Below the pieces are notes generated by a model. It worked only from the letters and a program-made list of their open reading frames with translations, was not told the DNA's origin and did no database searches. Both the position numbers and the translations under genes were made by a program. From an uncultured Polaribacter sp. (GTDB taxonomy: Bacteria > Bacteroidota > Bacteroidia > Flavobacteriales > Flavobacteriaceae), in NCBI RefSeq assembly GCF_947500975.1, contig NZ_CANMUE010000004.1, positions 62,001 through 126,000 on the forward strand: a DNA stretch of 64,000 nt. The letters are read 5' to 3'. Positions 1 to 7,748 of the stretch are shown here, piece by piece. The first letter of the stretch is position 1. Every line of letters begins with the position of its first letter.

Positions 1-1
1 A

Positions 2-1060
2 TTTAGTGGTTTAATTGAAGATATGAATACTTTTGGATACATATTTGCTTTTCAAGTTTTACCAACAATTATTTTCTTTTCTGCATTAACATCATTATTG
101 TTTTACTTAGGGATAATTCAAAAAATAGTAAAAATATTAGCAATAGTTTTGTCTAAGTTTTTAGGAATTTCTGGTATGGAAAGTTTATCTGTAGCTGGTA
201 ATATTTTCTTAGGTCAAACAGAAGCACCATTGTTAATTAAAGCTTATTTAGAAAAAATGAATAAGTCTGAAATGCTATTAGTAATGATTGGTGGAATGGC
301 TACAGTGGCTGGCGCAGTTTTGGCAGCTTATATTGGATTTTTAGGAGGAGGAGATAAAGAATTAGAACTTGTATTTGCAAAACATTTATTAGCTGCATCA
401 GTAATGGCAGCTCCTGGTGCAATTGTTATTTCTAAGATATTGTATCCACAAACAGAAGAAGTAAATACCGATGTAACTGTTTCTCAAGAAAAAATAGGAT
501 CAAATGTTTTAGACGCTATTGCTAATGGAACCACAGAAGGTTTAAGGTTAGCTGTAAATGTAGGAGCAATGTTATTAGTTTTTGTAGCGGTAATTGCAAT
601 GTTAAATGGCGGTTTAGATTTAATTGGAAATATTACTTCTTTAAATGATATTATTGCGCAAAATACAGCATATGATAAATTATCAATAGAATTTCTTTTA
701 GGTTATATTTTTGCACCTTTAATGTGGTTAATTGGTGTTCCTTCAACAGATATGACTTTGATGGGGCAATTACTAGGAATCAAATTAGCAGCAAGTGAAT
801 TTGTTGGTTATATACAATTAGCAGAATTAAAAAATGTAGCAAGTGCAACTCATTTAACATTTAATAAATCTATAATTATGGCAACATATATGTTATGTGG
901 TTTTGCAAATTTTGCTTCAATAGGAATTCAAATTGGAGGTATAGGCTCTTTAGCTCCTGGTCAAAGAAAAACGTTATCAGAATTTGGAATGAAAGCTTTA
1001 ATTGGTGGTACAATTGCATCATTAATGTCTGCAACAATTGCAGGAATGATTATAGGATAA
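2..1060 (+). CDS. nupC: NupC-family concentrative nucleoside transporter (5' end missing)
   Basis: The reading frame is open from the first bases of the window, so the gene starts upstream and only the C-terminal 352 residues are present. The protein is highly hydrophobic with many membrane segments and has the NupC/CNT signatures FAFQVLPTIIFFSALTS near the start, a GQTEAPLL motif (about residue 70) and the GVPSTD motif of the second substrate-binding half. CNT proteins import nucleosides across the inner membrane with Na+ or H+. A canonical intrinsic terminator follows. The next gene is thymidylate synthase, so a pyrimidine-metabolism neighbourhood is plausible. Family is certain; substrate range cannot be read from sequence. 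Confidence 0.93.
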   Translation, partial: FSGLIEDMNTFGYIFAFQVLPTIIFFSALTSLLFYLGIIQKIVKILAIVLSKFLGISGMESLSVAGNIFLGQTEAPLLIKAYLEKMNKSEMLLVMIGGMATVAGAVLAAYIGFLGGGDKELELVFAKHLLAASVMAAPGAIVISKILYPQTEEVNTDVTVSQEKIGSNVLDAIANGTTEGLRLAVNVGAMLLVFVAVIAMLNGGLDLIGNITSLNDIIAQNTAYDKLSIEFLLGYIFAPLMWLIGVPSTDMTLMGQLLGIKLAASEFVGYIQLAELKNVASATHLTFNKSIIMATYMLCGFANFASIGIQIGGIGSLAPGQRKTLSEFGMKALIGGTIASLMSATIAGMIIG

Positions 1061-1091
1061 AATAGTTAATAACTTATTGATATAAATACCT

Positions 1092-1126
1092 AAAGCTTTA
1101 GCATTAATGTTAAAGCTTTTTTTATT
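1092..1126 (+). terminator. Intrinsic terminator after nupC
   Basis: AAAGCTTTA (1092-1100) pairs with TAAAGCTTT (1111-1119) around a 10-base loop and is followed by a T-rich tract. It sits 32 bases after the nupC stop. Confidence 0.8.
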
Positions 1127-1153
1127 TTTAAAATTGGAAAAAAATAGAAGAAA

Positions 1154-1978
1154 ATGAAACAATATCACGATTTAGTAAAACACGTTTTAGAAAACGGTAA
1201 TGAAAAAGGGGATCGAACAGGAACTGGAACAAAAAGTGTTTTTGGCTATCAAATGCGTTTCGATTTAAGTAAAGGATTTCCAATGGTAACTACAAAAAAG
1301 TTACACTTAAAATCGATTATTTATGAATTACTTTGGTTTATAAAAGGTGATACAAATATTAAATATTTACAAGATAATGGTGTGAAAATTTGGAATTCAT
1401 GGGCAGATGAGAATGGAGATTTAGGTCCTGTTTATGGGCATCAATGGCGTAATTGGAATAGTGATGAGGTGGATCAAATTAAAGAAGTAATTGATACTTT
1501 AAAAAATAATCCAAATTCTAGAAGAATGTTAGTTTCTGCATGGAATCCTTCAGTTTTACCAGATACATCTGTATCTTTTTCAGAAAATGTTGCTAATAAT
1601 AAAGCGGCTTTACCTCCTTGTCATGCATTTTTTCAATTTTATGTTGCTGATGGAAAATTATCTTGTCAATTGTATCAAAGAAGTGCAGATATTTTTTTAG
1701 GAGTTCCTTTTAATATTGCTTCTTATGCATTGTTTACTATGATGATGGCACAAGTTTGTGGCTATGAAGCTGGCGATTTTATTCACACTTTTGGAGACGC
1801 ACATATCTACAGTAATCATGTAGAACAATTAGAATTACAATTGTCTAGAGATGTAAGACCTTTGCCAACTATGAAAATAAATCCAGAAGTAAAAAATATT
1901 GAAAATTTTACTTTTGAAGATTTTGAATTAATAAACTACAATCCGCATCCTCATATTAAAGGAGAAGTTGCAGTTTAG
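1154..1978 (+). CDS. thyA: Thymidylate synthase ThyA
   Basis: Converts dUMP plus methylene-tetrahydrofolate to dTMP and dihydrofolate in the cytoplasm. Seen directly: the [12 protein letters not shown] nucleotide-binding start (residues 20-31), the catalytic cysteine in [28 protein letters not shown] and HIYSNHVEQ. At 274 residues it has the normal bacterial length plus a short insert (about residues 138-152) before the catalytic Cys. The ATG has a purine-rich AGAAGAAA site upstream. Dihydrofolate reductase (2638-3126) lies one gene away on the same strand, completing the thymidylate cycle, but a strong terminator and a minus-strand gene separate them. Confidence 0.97.
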   Translation: MKQYHDLVKHVLENGNEKGDRTGTGTKSVFGYQMRFDLSKGFPMVTTKKLHLKSIIYELLWFIKGDTNIKYLQDNGVKIWNSWADENGDLGPVYGHQWRNWNSDEVDQIKEVIDTLKNNPNSRRMLVSAWNPSVLPDTSVSFSENVANNKAALPPCHAFFQFYVADGKLSCQLYQRSADIFLGVPFNIASYALFTMMMAQVCGYEAGDFIHTFGDAHIYSNHVEQLELQLSRDVRPLPTMKINPEVKNIENFTFEDFELINYNPHPHIKGEVAV

Positions 1979-1999
1979 TAAAAAAAAAGTTTGTTAAAA

Positions 2000-2034
2000 A
2001 AAGGTTTTCAAATCTAATTTGAAAACCTTTTTTT
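2000..2034. terminator. Bidirectional terminator between thyA and the CBM48 gene
   Basis: A 14-bp stem (AAAGGTTTTCAAAT, 2000-2013, with ATTTGAAAACCTTT, 2017-2030) has a 3-base loop, with A-rich sequence on one side and a T-run on the other, so it can stop transcription from both convergent genes. Confidence 0.88.
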
Positions 2035-2037
2035 GTT

Positions 2038-2334
2038 TTATAAATTTAATACACTGTTTTCAGCTCCAGCATAATCATTCCATGCAAAGTTATCAGCTTC
2101 TGTTTCATTAGTATAAGAACCATCAACTAAGTATCTGAATTCATAAGAATTTCCAGAGGCTAAATTAATAGAACCTTTAAAAGATCCATTTTTTAATTTT
2201 TTTAAAGGAGTTGCTTTTGCATCCCATTCATTAAAATTTCCAACAACTACAACTTCATTTGCTTCTTGAGCAGGTACAGTAAAAGTAACTTTACAAACGG
2301 GTTTACTTTTCAAAAATTGTTTTTTAATAGCCAT
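2038..2334 (-). CDS. Small single-domain glycogen-binding (CBM48/isoamylase N-terminal) protein
   Basis: A 98-residue protein made of one E-set/CBM48-like domain: it has the pattern VTFTVPAQEANEVVVVGNFNEWD, then a basic PLKKLKNGSFKG strand and the YEFRYLVDG strand typical of AMPK-beta/isoamylase early-set domains. Such domains bind glycogen or starch; free-standing copies are common in flavobacteria and usually have no assigned function. No signal peptide, so it is probably cytoplasmic. It converges on thyA and shares its terminator. The fold is confident; sugar binding is inferred from the family. Confidence 0.82.
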   Translation of the reverse strand: MAIKKQFLKSKPVCKVTFTVPAQEANEVVVVGNFNEWDAKATPLKKLKNGSFKGSINLASGNSYEFRYLVDGSYTNETEADNFAWNDYAGAENSVLNL

Positions 2335-2637
2335 AATAATTTATTTTCAAATTTTACAGTATAAATATAGTAGAAATATTAATGAAGAATAATAAAAATT
2401 TAAGAATAATTAAGAATTATGGCTTTGATAATTTGATTAAAAAAATATTTGTAATTCAAAATTAAATGACTATAAAATTACACTTATATTAAAAAAAGAT
2501 AACTTCTTTTGGTTTGATTTTCAGTGGCTTTACTCCGAAAACGTATTCGTTGTTTTCTTTTATTTTCTTTAAAAGGTACTAAAATGTCAAATCTGTATAA
2601 CTTTTTACATTATTTTTGTTAAAAATGAAGAAAGAAT
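2335..2637. other. Divergent intergenic region before folA
   Basis: About 300 bases between the divergently transcribed CBM48 gene and folA. No plausible reading frame or RNA gene was seen. It holds the folA promoter element near its right end and an A/T-rich leader for the CBM48 gene. Confidence 0.6.
2611..2618 (+). promoter_or_regulatory. Bacteroidota -7 element for folA
   Basis: TATTTTTG matches the Bacteroidota -7 consensus TAnnTTTG and lies 19 bases before the folA ATG. No good TTTG -33 box is visible at the usual 19-20 base spacing, so confidence is moderate. Confidence 0.45.
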
Positions 2638-3126
2638 ATGGTTACAGTTATTGCAGCAATTGCTAAAAATTATGCATTAGGAAAAGACAACGATTTAATT
2701 TGGCACTTACCGGCAGATTTAAAAAGATTTAAAAAAGTTACTACAGGTCATCACATATTAATGGGTAGAAATACTTTTGAATCTATTGGAAAACCATTGC
2801 CAAATAGAACTACAATAATTATTACTAGAAACAATAATTATTTTAAAGATGGATGTTTAATAGCCAACAGTATAAAAGACGCTATTGAAATGGCAAGTTC
2901 TGATGATGAAATTTATATAATTGGAGGGGCTCAAATTTATAAACAAACTCTTGAAAATAACTTAGCAGATGCTATAGATTTAACAATTGTACATCATGAG
3001 TTTGATGCAGATGTTTTTTTTCCTGAAATTGATTTAAAAATTTGGAAAGAAATTTCTAGAATAGATTTTAAAGCAGATGAAAAAAATAAATACGATTATA
3101 GTTTTGTTAGGTTTGAAAAGATTTAA
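2638..3126 (+). CDS. folA: Dihydrofolate reductase
   Basis: Reduces dihydrofolate to tetrahydrofolate with NADPH, recycling the folate used by ThyA. The 162-residue protein has the whole DHFR pattern: VIAAIAKNYALGKDNDLIWHLPADLKRFK with the active-site Asp at residue 27, the NADPH-binding MGRNTFESIGKPLPNR segment (42-57) and IYIIGGAQIYKQTL (about 93-106). The ATG at 2638 has a GAAGAAAG site. The stop codon overlaps the stop of the convergent lipoprotein gene by 4 bases. Confidence 0.96.
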   Translation: MVTVIAAIAKNYALGKDNDLIWHLPADLKRFKKVTTGHHILMGRNTFESIGKPLPNRTTIIITRNNNYFKDGCLIANSIKDAIEMASSDDEIYIIGGAQIYKQTLENNLADAIDLTIVHHEFDADVFFPEIDLKIWKEISRIDFKADEKNKYDYSFVRFEKI

Positions 3127-3557
3127 TTAATTCTATTCCTTGTAAAACCACCGCCTAAATTCATTCGATATTTGTTTTGAGCAAATAAAAAGTAATTAAA
3201 CAATAAATAATTTACTTCATAACCATAATTAATATGTTGTTGGTAATCAATAACATTTTCATAAATATTTGGGTTATATTGATTTGGATTTTGAGCTCTC
3301 ATATTCCAAGTTGTTACCCAGCCTCTATTTCTAGCTTCTAAATAGCTTTGAGAATAATAATTTCTTGGTTGAGCTATAGAGTTTAAATATGTGTTAAAAC
3401 CAATATCCAAAATGGTAATTTCATATTCTAAACTATCATTTGCAATTACAACGGGTTTTTCTTTTATTGATGTTTTATTGTTTATGGGTGATGAAGCACA
3501 GGCGTATAAAAGTATTGTAAGAATAAAAATAAAAGATATAGGTTTTAAAAGTTTCAT
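3123..3557 (-). CDS. DUF6146-family lipoprotein
   Basis: A small secreted lipoprotein of unknown function. I chose the ATG at 3557 (144 residues) rather than the longer frame to 3608 because it begins with a clean lipoprotein signal, MKLLKPISFIFILTILLYAC, placing the lipidated Cys at residue 20. The mature part is rich in Tyr, Asn and Arg and ends in YQQHINYGYEVNYLLFNYF...NKYRMNLGGGF, the pattern I recognise as the flavobacterial DUF6146 family. Its end overlaps folA by 4 bases in a tail-to-tail arrangement. Family assignment rests on memory of the pattern. Confidence 0.72.
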   Translation of the reverse strand: MKLLKPISFIFILTILLYACASSPINNKTSIKEKPVVIANDSLEYEITILDIGFNTYLNSIAQPRNYYSQSYLEARNRGWVTTWNMRAQNPNQYNPNIYENVIDYQQHINYGYEVNYLLFNYFLFAQNKYRMNLGGGFTRNRIN

Positions 3558-3655
3558 AATCATAAGTTTTATCAAAAGTAAAGTAGCAAAAATTATTTTA
3601 AAAAGCATTGTTTTTTACATCTTTTAACATTAAATTCATCGTTAAAATAAATAAA

Positions 3656-4213
3656 ATGAAGCACAGATGTTTTTGGGTTACAGATAGTAAATTATATCAA
3701 GATTATCATGATAATGAATGGGGAGAACCAGTTTATGATGATGAAACTTTATTTGAATTTTTGGTTTTAGAAACTTTTCAAGCAGGCTTAAGTTGGATTA
3801 CCATTTTAAACAAAAGAGAAAATTTTAGAAAAGCATTTGATTGTTTTGATTATCAAAAAATAGCAAAATATTCAGAAAGTAAATATGAATCTTTATTGCA
3901 AGACGCTGGTATTATTAGAAATAAACTAAAAATAAGAAGTGCTATAACTAATGCTAAATTATTTATGGATATACAAGAAGAATTTGGTTCCTTCTCAAAA
4001 TTTATTTGGAGTTATGTAGATGAAAAACCAATTATAAATAAATTTCATAAAAGAGAAGATGTGCCTGCAACAACACCTTTGTCTGATATAATATCAAAAG
4101 ATTTAAAGAAAAGAGGTTTTAAATTTGTAGGTTCTACGGTAATATACGCTTATATGCAAGCAGTTGGTATGGTAAACGACCATACTACAGATTGTTTTAA
4201 ATACCCTAGTTAA
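3656..4213 (+). CDS. tag: DNA-3-methyladenine glycosylase I
   Basis: Removes 3-methyladenine from alkylated DNA, starting base-excision repair. It begins MKHRCFWVTDS and has the Tag features: DYHDNEWGEPVYDD, the LFEFLVLETFQAGLSWITIL helix-hairpin-helix entry, and the zinc-type ligands Cys5, His18 and a C-terminal HTTDC pair with the 4-residue spacing seen in E. coli Tag. The start at 3656 is preferred over an upstream in-frame ATG (3608), which would add 16 unconserved residues. Its stop overlaps the convergent small membrane-protein gene by 4 bases. Confidence 0.95.
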   Translation: MKHRCFWVTDSKLYQDYHDNEWGEPVYDDETLFEFLVLETFQAGLSWITILNKRENFRKAFDCFDYQKIAKYSESKYESLLQDAGIIRNKLKIRSAITNAKLFMDIQEEFGSFSKFIWSYVDEKPIINKFHKREDVPATTPLSDIISKDLKKRGFKFVGSTVIYAYMQAVGMVNDHTTDCFKYPS

Positions 4214-4416
4214 TTACCAAATATAAAGCGGATTGCTACAAAAATAGCAATAATTAATCCGCCATAAATTGCTACTTTTTTACCAGCGTTTTTATAATAA
4301 CGATCATGGTTTTTAATATCTTTTTTGTAACTCATTGCAACTAAAGTTCCAAAAGCTAAGACAAAAAATATTATAAAAATAATTCTTCCAGTAGTAAAGT
4401 AAGCGCCTAAAAACAT
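4210..4416 (-). CDS. Small two-helix membrane protein of unknown function
   Basis: A 68-residue protein with two hydrophobic helices (about residues 10-29 and 47-65) joined by a short basic loop (SYKKDIKNHDRYYKNAGKK). The positive loop predicts that both termini face the periplasm. No family was recognised with certainty; similar small proteins occur next to housekeeping genes in flavobacteria. It overlaps tag tail to tail by 4 bases, the second such overlap within 1.1 kb. Confidence 0.7.
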   Translation of the reverse strand: MFLGAYFTTGRIIFIIFFVLAFGTLVAMSYKKDIKNHDRYYKNAGKKVAIYGGLIIAIFVAIRFIFGN

Positions 4417-4554
4417 AGTTAATATCCTTTTAAAAGTTTTAAATAATAGAATTTATGAAGTGTAAGTTTTCATAAAGTTTCTATATATTGTAAGTCGCAA
4501 AATTACAAATTAAAAACATCTAATTTCCATTTTAAAATAGTAAAATTAAAATCA

Positions 4555-4941
4555 ATGAAAAATAAAATAGCCGCAGTTCATGCATTTCACACAGCATTTA
4601 AAATAAATATTCAAGACAAACCAACAGTAAATATTTCTGATGATAGAAAAAAATTGCGTTTTGAGTTGATGAAAGAAGAAAATGAAGAATATTTAGAAGC
4701 TGCACAAAATAACGATTTAGTTGAAGTGGCAGATGCTTTAGGAGATATGCTATATATTTTATGCGGAACAATTATTGAACACGGAATGCAAAATAAAATT
4801 GAAGAAGTGTTTAATGAAATTCAACGTAGCAATATGAGTAAACTTGGTGAAGATGGCAAGCCAATTTACAGAGAAGACGGTAAAGTTTTAAAAGGGCCAA
4901 ATTATTTTAAACCTAATATTGCTAAAATTTTAGAGAAGTAA
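4555..4941 (+). CDS. MazG/HisE-like NTP pyrophosphohydrolase
   Basis: A 128-residue member of the all-alpha NTP pyrophosphatase superfamily. The metal-binding pattern is visible: RFELMKEENEEYLEAA followed by DLVEVADALGDMLYILCGTIIEHG, the ExxE...ExxD arrangement shared by MazG, dUTPase-2 and HisE. Such enzymes hydrolyse (d)NTPs to monophosphate and pyrophosphate, often to clean the nucleotide pool; the preferred substrate here cannot be told. It is the last recognisable housekeeping gene before the accessory island that starts at about 4.95 kb. Confidence 0.85.
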   Translation: MKNKIAAVHAFHTAFKINIQDKPTVNISDDRKKLRFELMKEENEEYLEAAQNNDLVEVADALGDMLYILCGTIIEHGMQNKIEEVFNEIQRSNMSKLGEDGKPIYREDGKVLKGPNYFKPNIAKILEK

Positions 4942-5000
4942 ATTGTTATTAATAATATAAAAAGTTTTATCTTTTACATCAGAACTTTAAACAAGTTCAG

Positions 5001-5021
5001 TATATATCGAAGTTGTAGTGC
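5001..5021 (+). repeat. Right end of a cassette-boundary site (start of cassette 1)
   Basis: The ten bases GTTGTAGTGC at 5012-5021 are the exact inverse complement of GCACTACAAC at 5548-5557 on the other side of the next gene. The A/T-rich tatatatcga just before them also resembles the complement of the bases after 5557. The left part of this site (4942-5000) is not recognisably similar to the complete sites downstream, so it may be degenerate or the edge of the array. Confidence 0.55.
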
Positions 5022-5050
5022 ATTGACCAACTGGCTCTTAAAAATGAAAA

Positions 5051-5464
5051 ATGGAAGTTGAAAAAGATTTTATAAAACGAGAAATTCAAAAGTTACTTTT
5101 ACTTTTAAATAGTTTAATTGGGAAAATTAGTGGAATAAATTCAAATAATGCTGAAAGTGAAATTGGAGATATTAATGAAGCGCTGAAAAATGAATTTGAC
5201 CTATCATTAGTGAGAATAGCAAAAATGGAAAATTCAGAATTAATCGAACATATTTCCAAGTTACACGAATCTCACGCTGAAAAAATATTAGAATTAATTT
5301 ATGAAATTATTTTAAAAACAGAATCAGTAAATTTCGGAGAAGATTTTGAAAAAACTGAAATTATTCAAAAAGGAATTATGATAATTGACTATATAAATGA
5401 AAAAACAAAAATATTTTCTATCGGAAGAATGAATATGGGAAATTATCTAAAACAAAGTTTATAA
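5051..5464 (+). CDS. Hypothetical alpha-helical protein (cassette 1 gene)
   Basis: A 137-residue acidic, soluble, probably all-helical protein without signal peptide or membrane segment. I do not recognise the family. It begins MEVEKDFIKREIQKLLLLLNSLIGKISG, a likely amphipathic helix, and contains repeated Glu/Lys/Ile-rich helical segments. It is the only gene in a unit bounded by a perfect 10-base inverted repeat (5012-5021 and 5548-5557). Coding is supported by consistent AT-rich codon use and uninterrupted length. Function is unknown. Confidence 0.7.
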   Translation: MEVEKDFIKREIQKLLLLLNSLIGKISGINSNNAESEIGDINEALKNEFDLSLVRIAKMENSELIEHISKLHESHAEKILELIYEIILKTESVNFGEDFEKTEIIQKGIMIIDYINEKTKIFSIGRMNMGNYLKQSL

Positions 5465-5547
5465 AGAAATAGAAACTTTGAATATATTAGAAAATCAAGA
5501 AGAAATTATTTAGAATATAATTTAAAACATAAACTGAAAATAAAAAC

Positions 5548-5690
5548 GCACTACAACAACATATATAATTTATTGCTCACTTCTGGCTTACTTGCGAAAA
5601 TCCTCGCGGATTTTCTTTGTCAGTAATTATTTACTAAATTAGTTGCTAAATTCACGCAACAAACCATATATAAACACGTTGCCAAACATT
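5548..5690 (+). repeat. Cassette-boundary site A
   Basis: A folded repeat about 126 bases long from AAC (5555-5557) to GTT (5678-5680). Its two outer ends are roughly complementary (CAACAACATATATA against TATATAAACACGTTG). Inside is a perfect 8-bp hairpin GAAAATCC-TCGC-GGATTTTC (5596-5615) and a conserved tail resembling TTTACTAAATTAGTTGCTAA and CACGCAACAAAC that recurs in sites B, C and D. The last 13 bases (5678-5690) belong structurally to the next unit, because they reappear inverted at 6408-6420. Confidence 0.75.
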
Positions 5691-5700
5691 AACCACGAAA

Positions 5701-6405
5701 ATGAAAATAGGAATAACCTCAATAATTATCGTTCTTTTAATAATTGCTTTTTTTTGGTTTCGTAATAAATCTGAAACTTATGAAAAAGCACCTAAAGATT
5801 TTGTTTTAGTCAAATCAGAAAATGAATCAACTAATTATCTTCCAATTGTTGAAAAGAAATGGTTAAAGGAAATTGAATTAAAATATGCAGGGAAAGAATG
5901 GAAATCTTATCCAAATAAATACACTGAACTGACTCAAACATTATGTAATGATGTTTATAAACCTTGGAAAGGAGAAATATCTCATTCCGAGTTTCTAAAT
6001 AAAATGACAAAAGAACAAAGAATGTTTTTTTCATTAGTAAATTTTGAATCACAAACCAATAATGGAGGAGTTTATCAATTTCTATTTAATAATCCTGAAT
6101 TATCTTTAATAACTCTTGAGGCTTTGAAAACTGCTAAAATGGGAAAATTAACAATAGATTATAATAACGTTTTAACGGAATTTTATGGGAAATTTGAAAC
6201 TATTCAGGAATTAAATAAGCAATTCCAAGACCAAAGTCAAAAATGGGACAAAAGATGGAATTCATTTGCAGAAGGTTACAAAGAACTTGAAACTACATTA
6301 ACTATTGAAAAATATTTTTACGAAAAGGAATATGTGAAAATATTTCAGTCGAAAATGGTAGATTTTATAAAAGAAAATTCGACAGGACTAATGAAAATGA
6401 AATAA
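5701..6405 (+). CDS. Membrane-anchored DMP19/DUF4375-like protein (cassette 2 gene)
   Basis: A 234-residue protein with one N-terminal membrane anchor (about residues 4-20, ITSIIIVLLIIAFFWF) and an otherwise soluble part. The segment EQRMFFSLVNFESQTNNGGVYQFLFN (about 102-127) matches the hallmark of DMP19-like/DUF4375 proteins, where an E-x-NNGG-x-x-QF motif is typical. Members are often found near toxin, immunity or other accessory genes, but no activity is established. It is the sole gene of a unit whose ends (5678-5690 and 6408-6420) are inverse complements at 11 of 13 bases. Confidence 0.75.
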   Translation: MKIGITSIIIVLLIIAFFWFRNKSETYEKAPKDFVLVKSENESTNYLPIVEKKWLKEIELKYAGKEWKSYPNKYTELTQTLCNDVYKPWKGEISHSEFLNKMTKEQRMFFSLVNFESQTNNGGVYQFLFNNPELSLITLEALKTAKMGKLTIDYNNVLTEFYGKFETIQELNKQFQDQSQKWDKRWNSFAEGYKELETTLTIEKYFYEKEYVKIFQSKMVDFIKENSTGLMKMK

Positions 6406-6407
6406 AA

Positions 6408-6575
6408 AACGTTAGGCAACACCGTATAAACAAAATTGCTGGTTTTTAGCTCACTTACAAAAGTCCTAACGGACTTTCTATCTGTGATTTATTTGCTAAC
6501 TTTAGTGCTTAAAACACACAACAAAACATAAACCGCATTAAAACGACGGTTTATCCAGAACGTTGACTTTAATAG
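6408..6575 (+). repeat. Cassette-boundary site B
   Basis: The longest complete site, about 147 bases from AAC (6418-6420) to GTT (6562-6564). Outer ends pair imperfectly: GGCAACACCGTATAAAC at the left against GGTTTATCCAGAACGTTGAC at the right. The internal hairpin is AAAGTCC-TAAC-GGACTTT (6460-6477), the same stem as in site A except that one A-T pair has become G-C. The conserved tail TTATTTGCTAACTTTAGTGC and the AACACACAACAAAAC block follow. Bases 6562-6575 are complementary to 6959-6972 after the next gene (12 of 14). Confidence 0.78.
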
Positions 6576-6628
6576 AAGATGAGTAAGTTTTCTGAAAAAT
6601 AATTTGAAAATGATTAACAAAAATAAAA

Positions 6629-6907
6629 GTGTTTTATTTTAAGAGAAAAAAAGATTTTATAAAATTTCCATTTGGAATACTTTTAATTATTGTTATAGCT
6701 CTAAGTCCTTTTATAATAGGATATGTTGGGGCTATGATAACTGAATTAATAACTAATGAATCTTGTAATGAATCTAATTGTTTCTGGGGAGTTATACCTT
6801 GGTTTTTGTTTATCACAATTCCATTAGGAATATTATTCTTTATATTTTTTATAATAATATCGTTAATTGACTTTATAAGGCTGAAAAAAACAACTCATAA
6901 CACTTAA
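6629..6907 (+). CDS. Small two-helix membrane protein (cassette 3 gene; start uncertain)
   Basis: A 92-residue protein with a basic N-terminus (FKRKKDFIKFP), two long hydrophobic segments (about residues 15-37 and 52-82) and a hydrophilic loop with two Cys (ESCNESNCF). Family not recognised. The frame opens at a GTG (6629) without a good ribosome site. An ATG at 6610 begins MINKNKSVLF in the neighbouring frame and stops at 6640; deleting one T from the TTTT run (6637-6640) would join it to FKRKKDF, so a one-base frameshift in the start region is possible. Confidence 0.62.
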   Translation: MFYFKRKKDFIKFPFGILLIIVIALSPFIIGYVGAMITELITNESCNESNCFWGVIPWFLFITIPLGILFFIFFIIISLIDFIRLKKTTHNT

Positions 6908-6958
6908 ATGCTAAGATAATTTTTGAATTGAAAAAAGAATAAACCTTTGTATAATAAA

Positions 6959-7106
6959 CTATTAAAGCTAACAACGTTTATGTTTTATTGCTTTTTTTAA
7001 GCCAATTTACGTAATTCCTATCAGATTTTCTATTCAGTAATTTTTGCTAACTTTACACTAAATCAACGCAACAAAGCAAACACAAACATGTTGTAATACT
7101 TAAAAA
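6959..7106 (+). repeat. Cassette-boundary site C
   Basis: About 123 bases from AAC (6970-6972) to GTT (7090-7092). Outer ends pair as TAACAACGTTTATGTTTTATTGC against GCAAACACAAACATGTTGTAA. The central hairpin is degenerate, but the conserved parts ATTTTCTATTCAGTAATTT, GCTAACTTTACACTAAA and CAACGCAACAAAGC are plain. The left end (6959-6972) is the inverse complement of the start of unit 3; no complement of the right-end extension (TTGTAATACTT) was found after the next gene. Confidence 0.72.
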
Positions 7107-7113
7107 AAAAGGA

Positions 7114-7560
7114 GTGATAATTATCAAATTCTATAATTTATGTAAAGACCCTAATTTTTTATATAATGATGTATGCATGGAAACTTTTGAACTTGCAAAA
7201 AAACTAGAAGAAGAGGATTTTGCTATCATAAAAAAAGATTGGTATCGTTTTGATGAGCAAATGAAAGAAAACATAATACTTTCATTAACTACTTCAATGA
7301 AAATAGATGAAAAAATAAAATTAGCTGATTATGTTTTTGCAGAAGGTGAAATTAAATTTTCTTTCATTATTTTCAATCAAAATAGAGTGAAAATAATGAA
7401 TAAGAAAACAAGAGAAATATATCTAAATCTCGCAATGGAATTTTGGAAATTAGATTCTTACAGAAAACATTTAAAACAAGCTATTCAAATTACTCATAAT
7501 TCCAAAGCTTTTTTGACGAAAATGGGATTTGATAATTGGAATGAAATAGAACAAAAATAA
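7114..7560 (+). CDS. Hypothetical helical protein (cassette-island gene)
   Basis: An open frame of 148 codons from a GTG at 7114, or 127 from the ATG at 7177 (METFELAKKLEEEDF). The GTG directly abuts an AAAGGAG sequence, too close for normal use as a ribosome site, so the ATG is a fair alternative start. The product is soluble, charged and probably helical; no family recognised. Phrases such as NLAMEFWKLDSYRKHLKQA hint at a helical-repeat fold, but this is weak. Confidence 0.6.
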   Translation: MIIIKFYNLCKDPNFLYNDVCMETFELAKKLEEEDFAIIKKDWYRFDEQMKENIILSLTTSMKIDEKIKLADYVFAEGEIKFSFIIFNQNRVKIMNKKTREIYLNLAMEFWKLDSYRKHLKQAIQITHNSKAFLTKMGFDNWNEIEQK

Positions 7561-7678
7561 TAATAAGGGTTAGATAAAATTCTGAATTATAAAACTTTTG
7601 GTAGTGATAAATCATTAGTTTATTTTAATGATATACGAAATTGAAAAGATTGTAATTATTTGAGAATGCAACAAGAAA

Positions 7679-7735
7679 AACTGTTTAAATAAAGTATTCT
7701 ATTTCTATTTTAGATTACTAATTACTTAAACAGTT
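7679..7735 (-). terminator. Possible terminator of the minus-strand secreted-protein gene
   Basis: A perfect 10-base inverted repeat (AACTGTTTAA 7679-7688, TTAAACAGTT 7726-7735) with a 37-base loop, followed on the minus strand by a run of T. The long loop makes it a weak candidate. Confidence 0.4.
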
Positions 7736-7748
7736 TACTATCTATCTT

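Noticed and set aside
5596..5615. Plain intrinsic terminator
   Set aside because: The GAAAATCC hairpin lacks a proper T run right after the stem, lies 130 bases from the gene end and recurs inside a much longer conserved block, so a simple terminator does not explain it.
5548..7106. Classical class-1-like attC sites
   Set aside because: The outer AAC...GTT, length and end complementarity fit, but none of the sites matches RYYYAAC/GTTRRRY exactly and no integrase gene is in the window, so I call them cassette-like boundary sites only.
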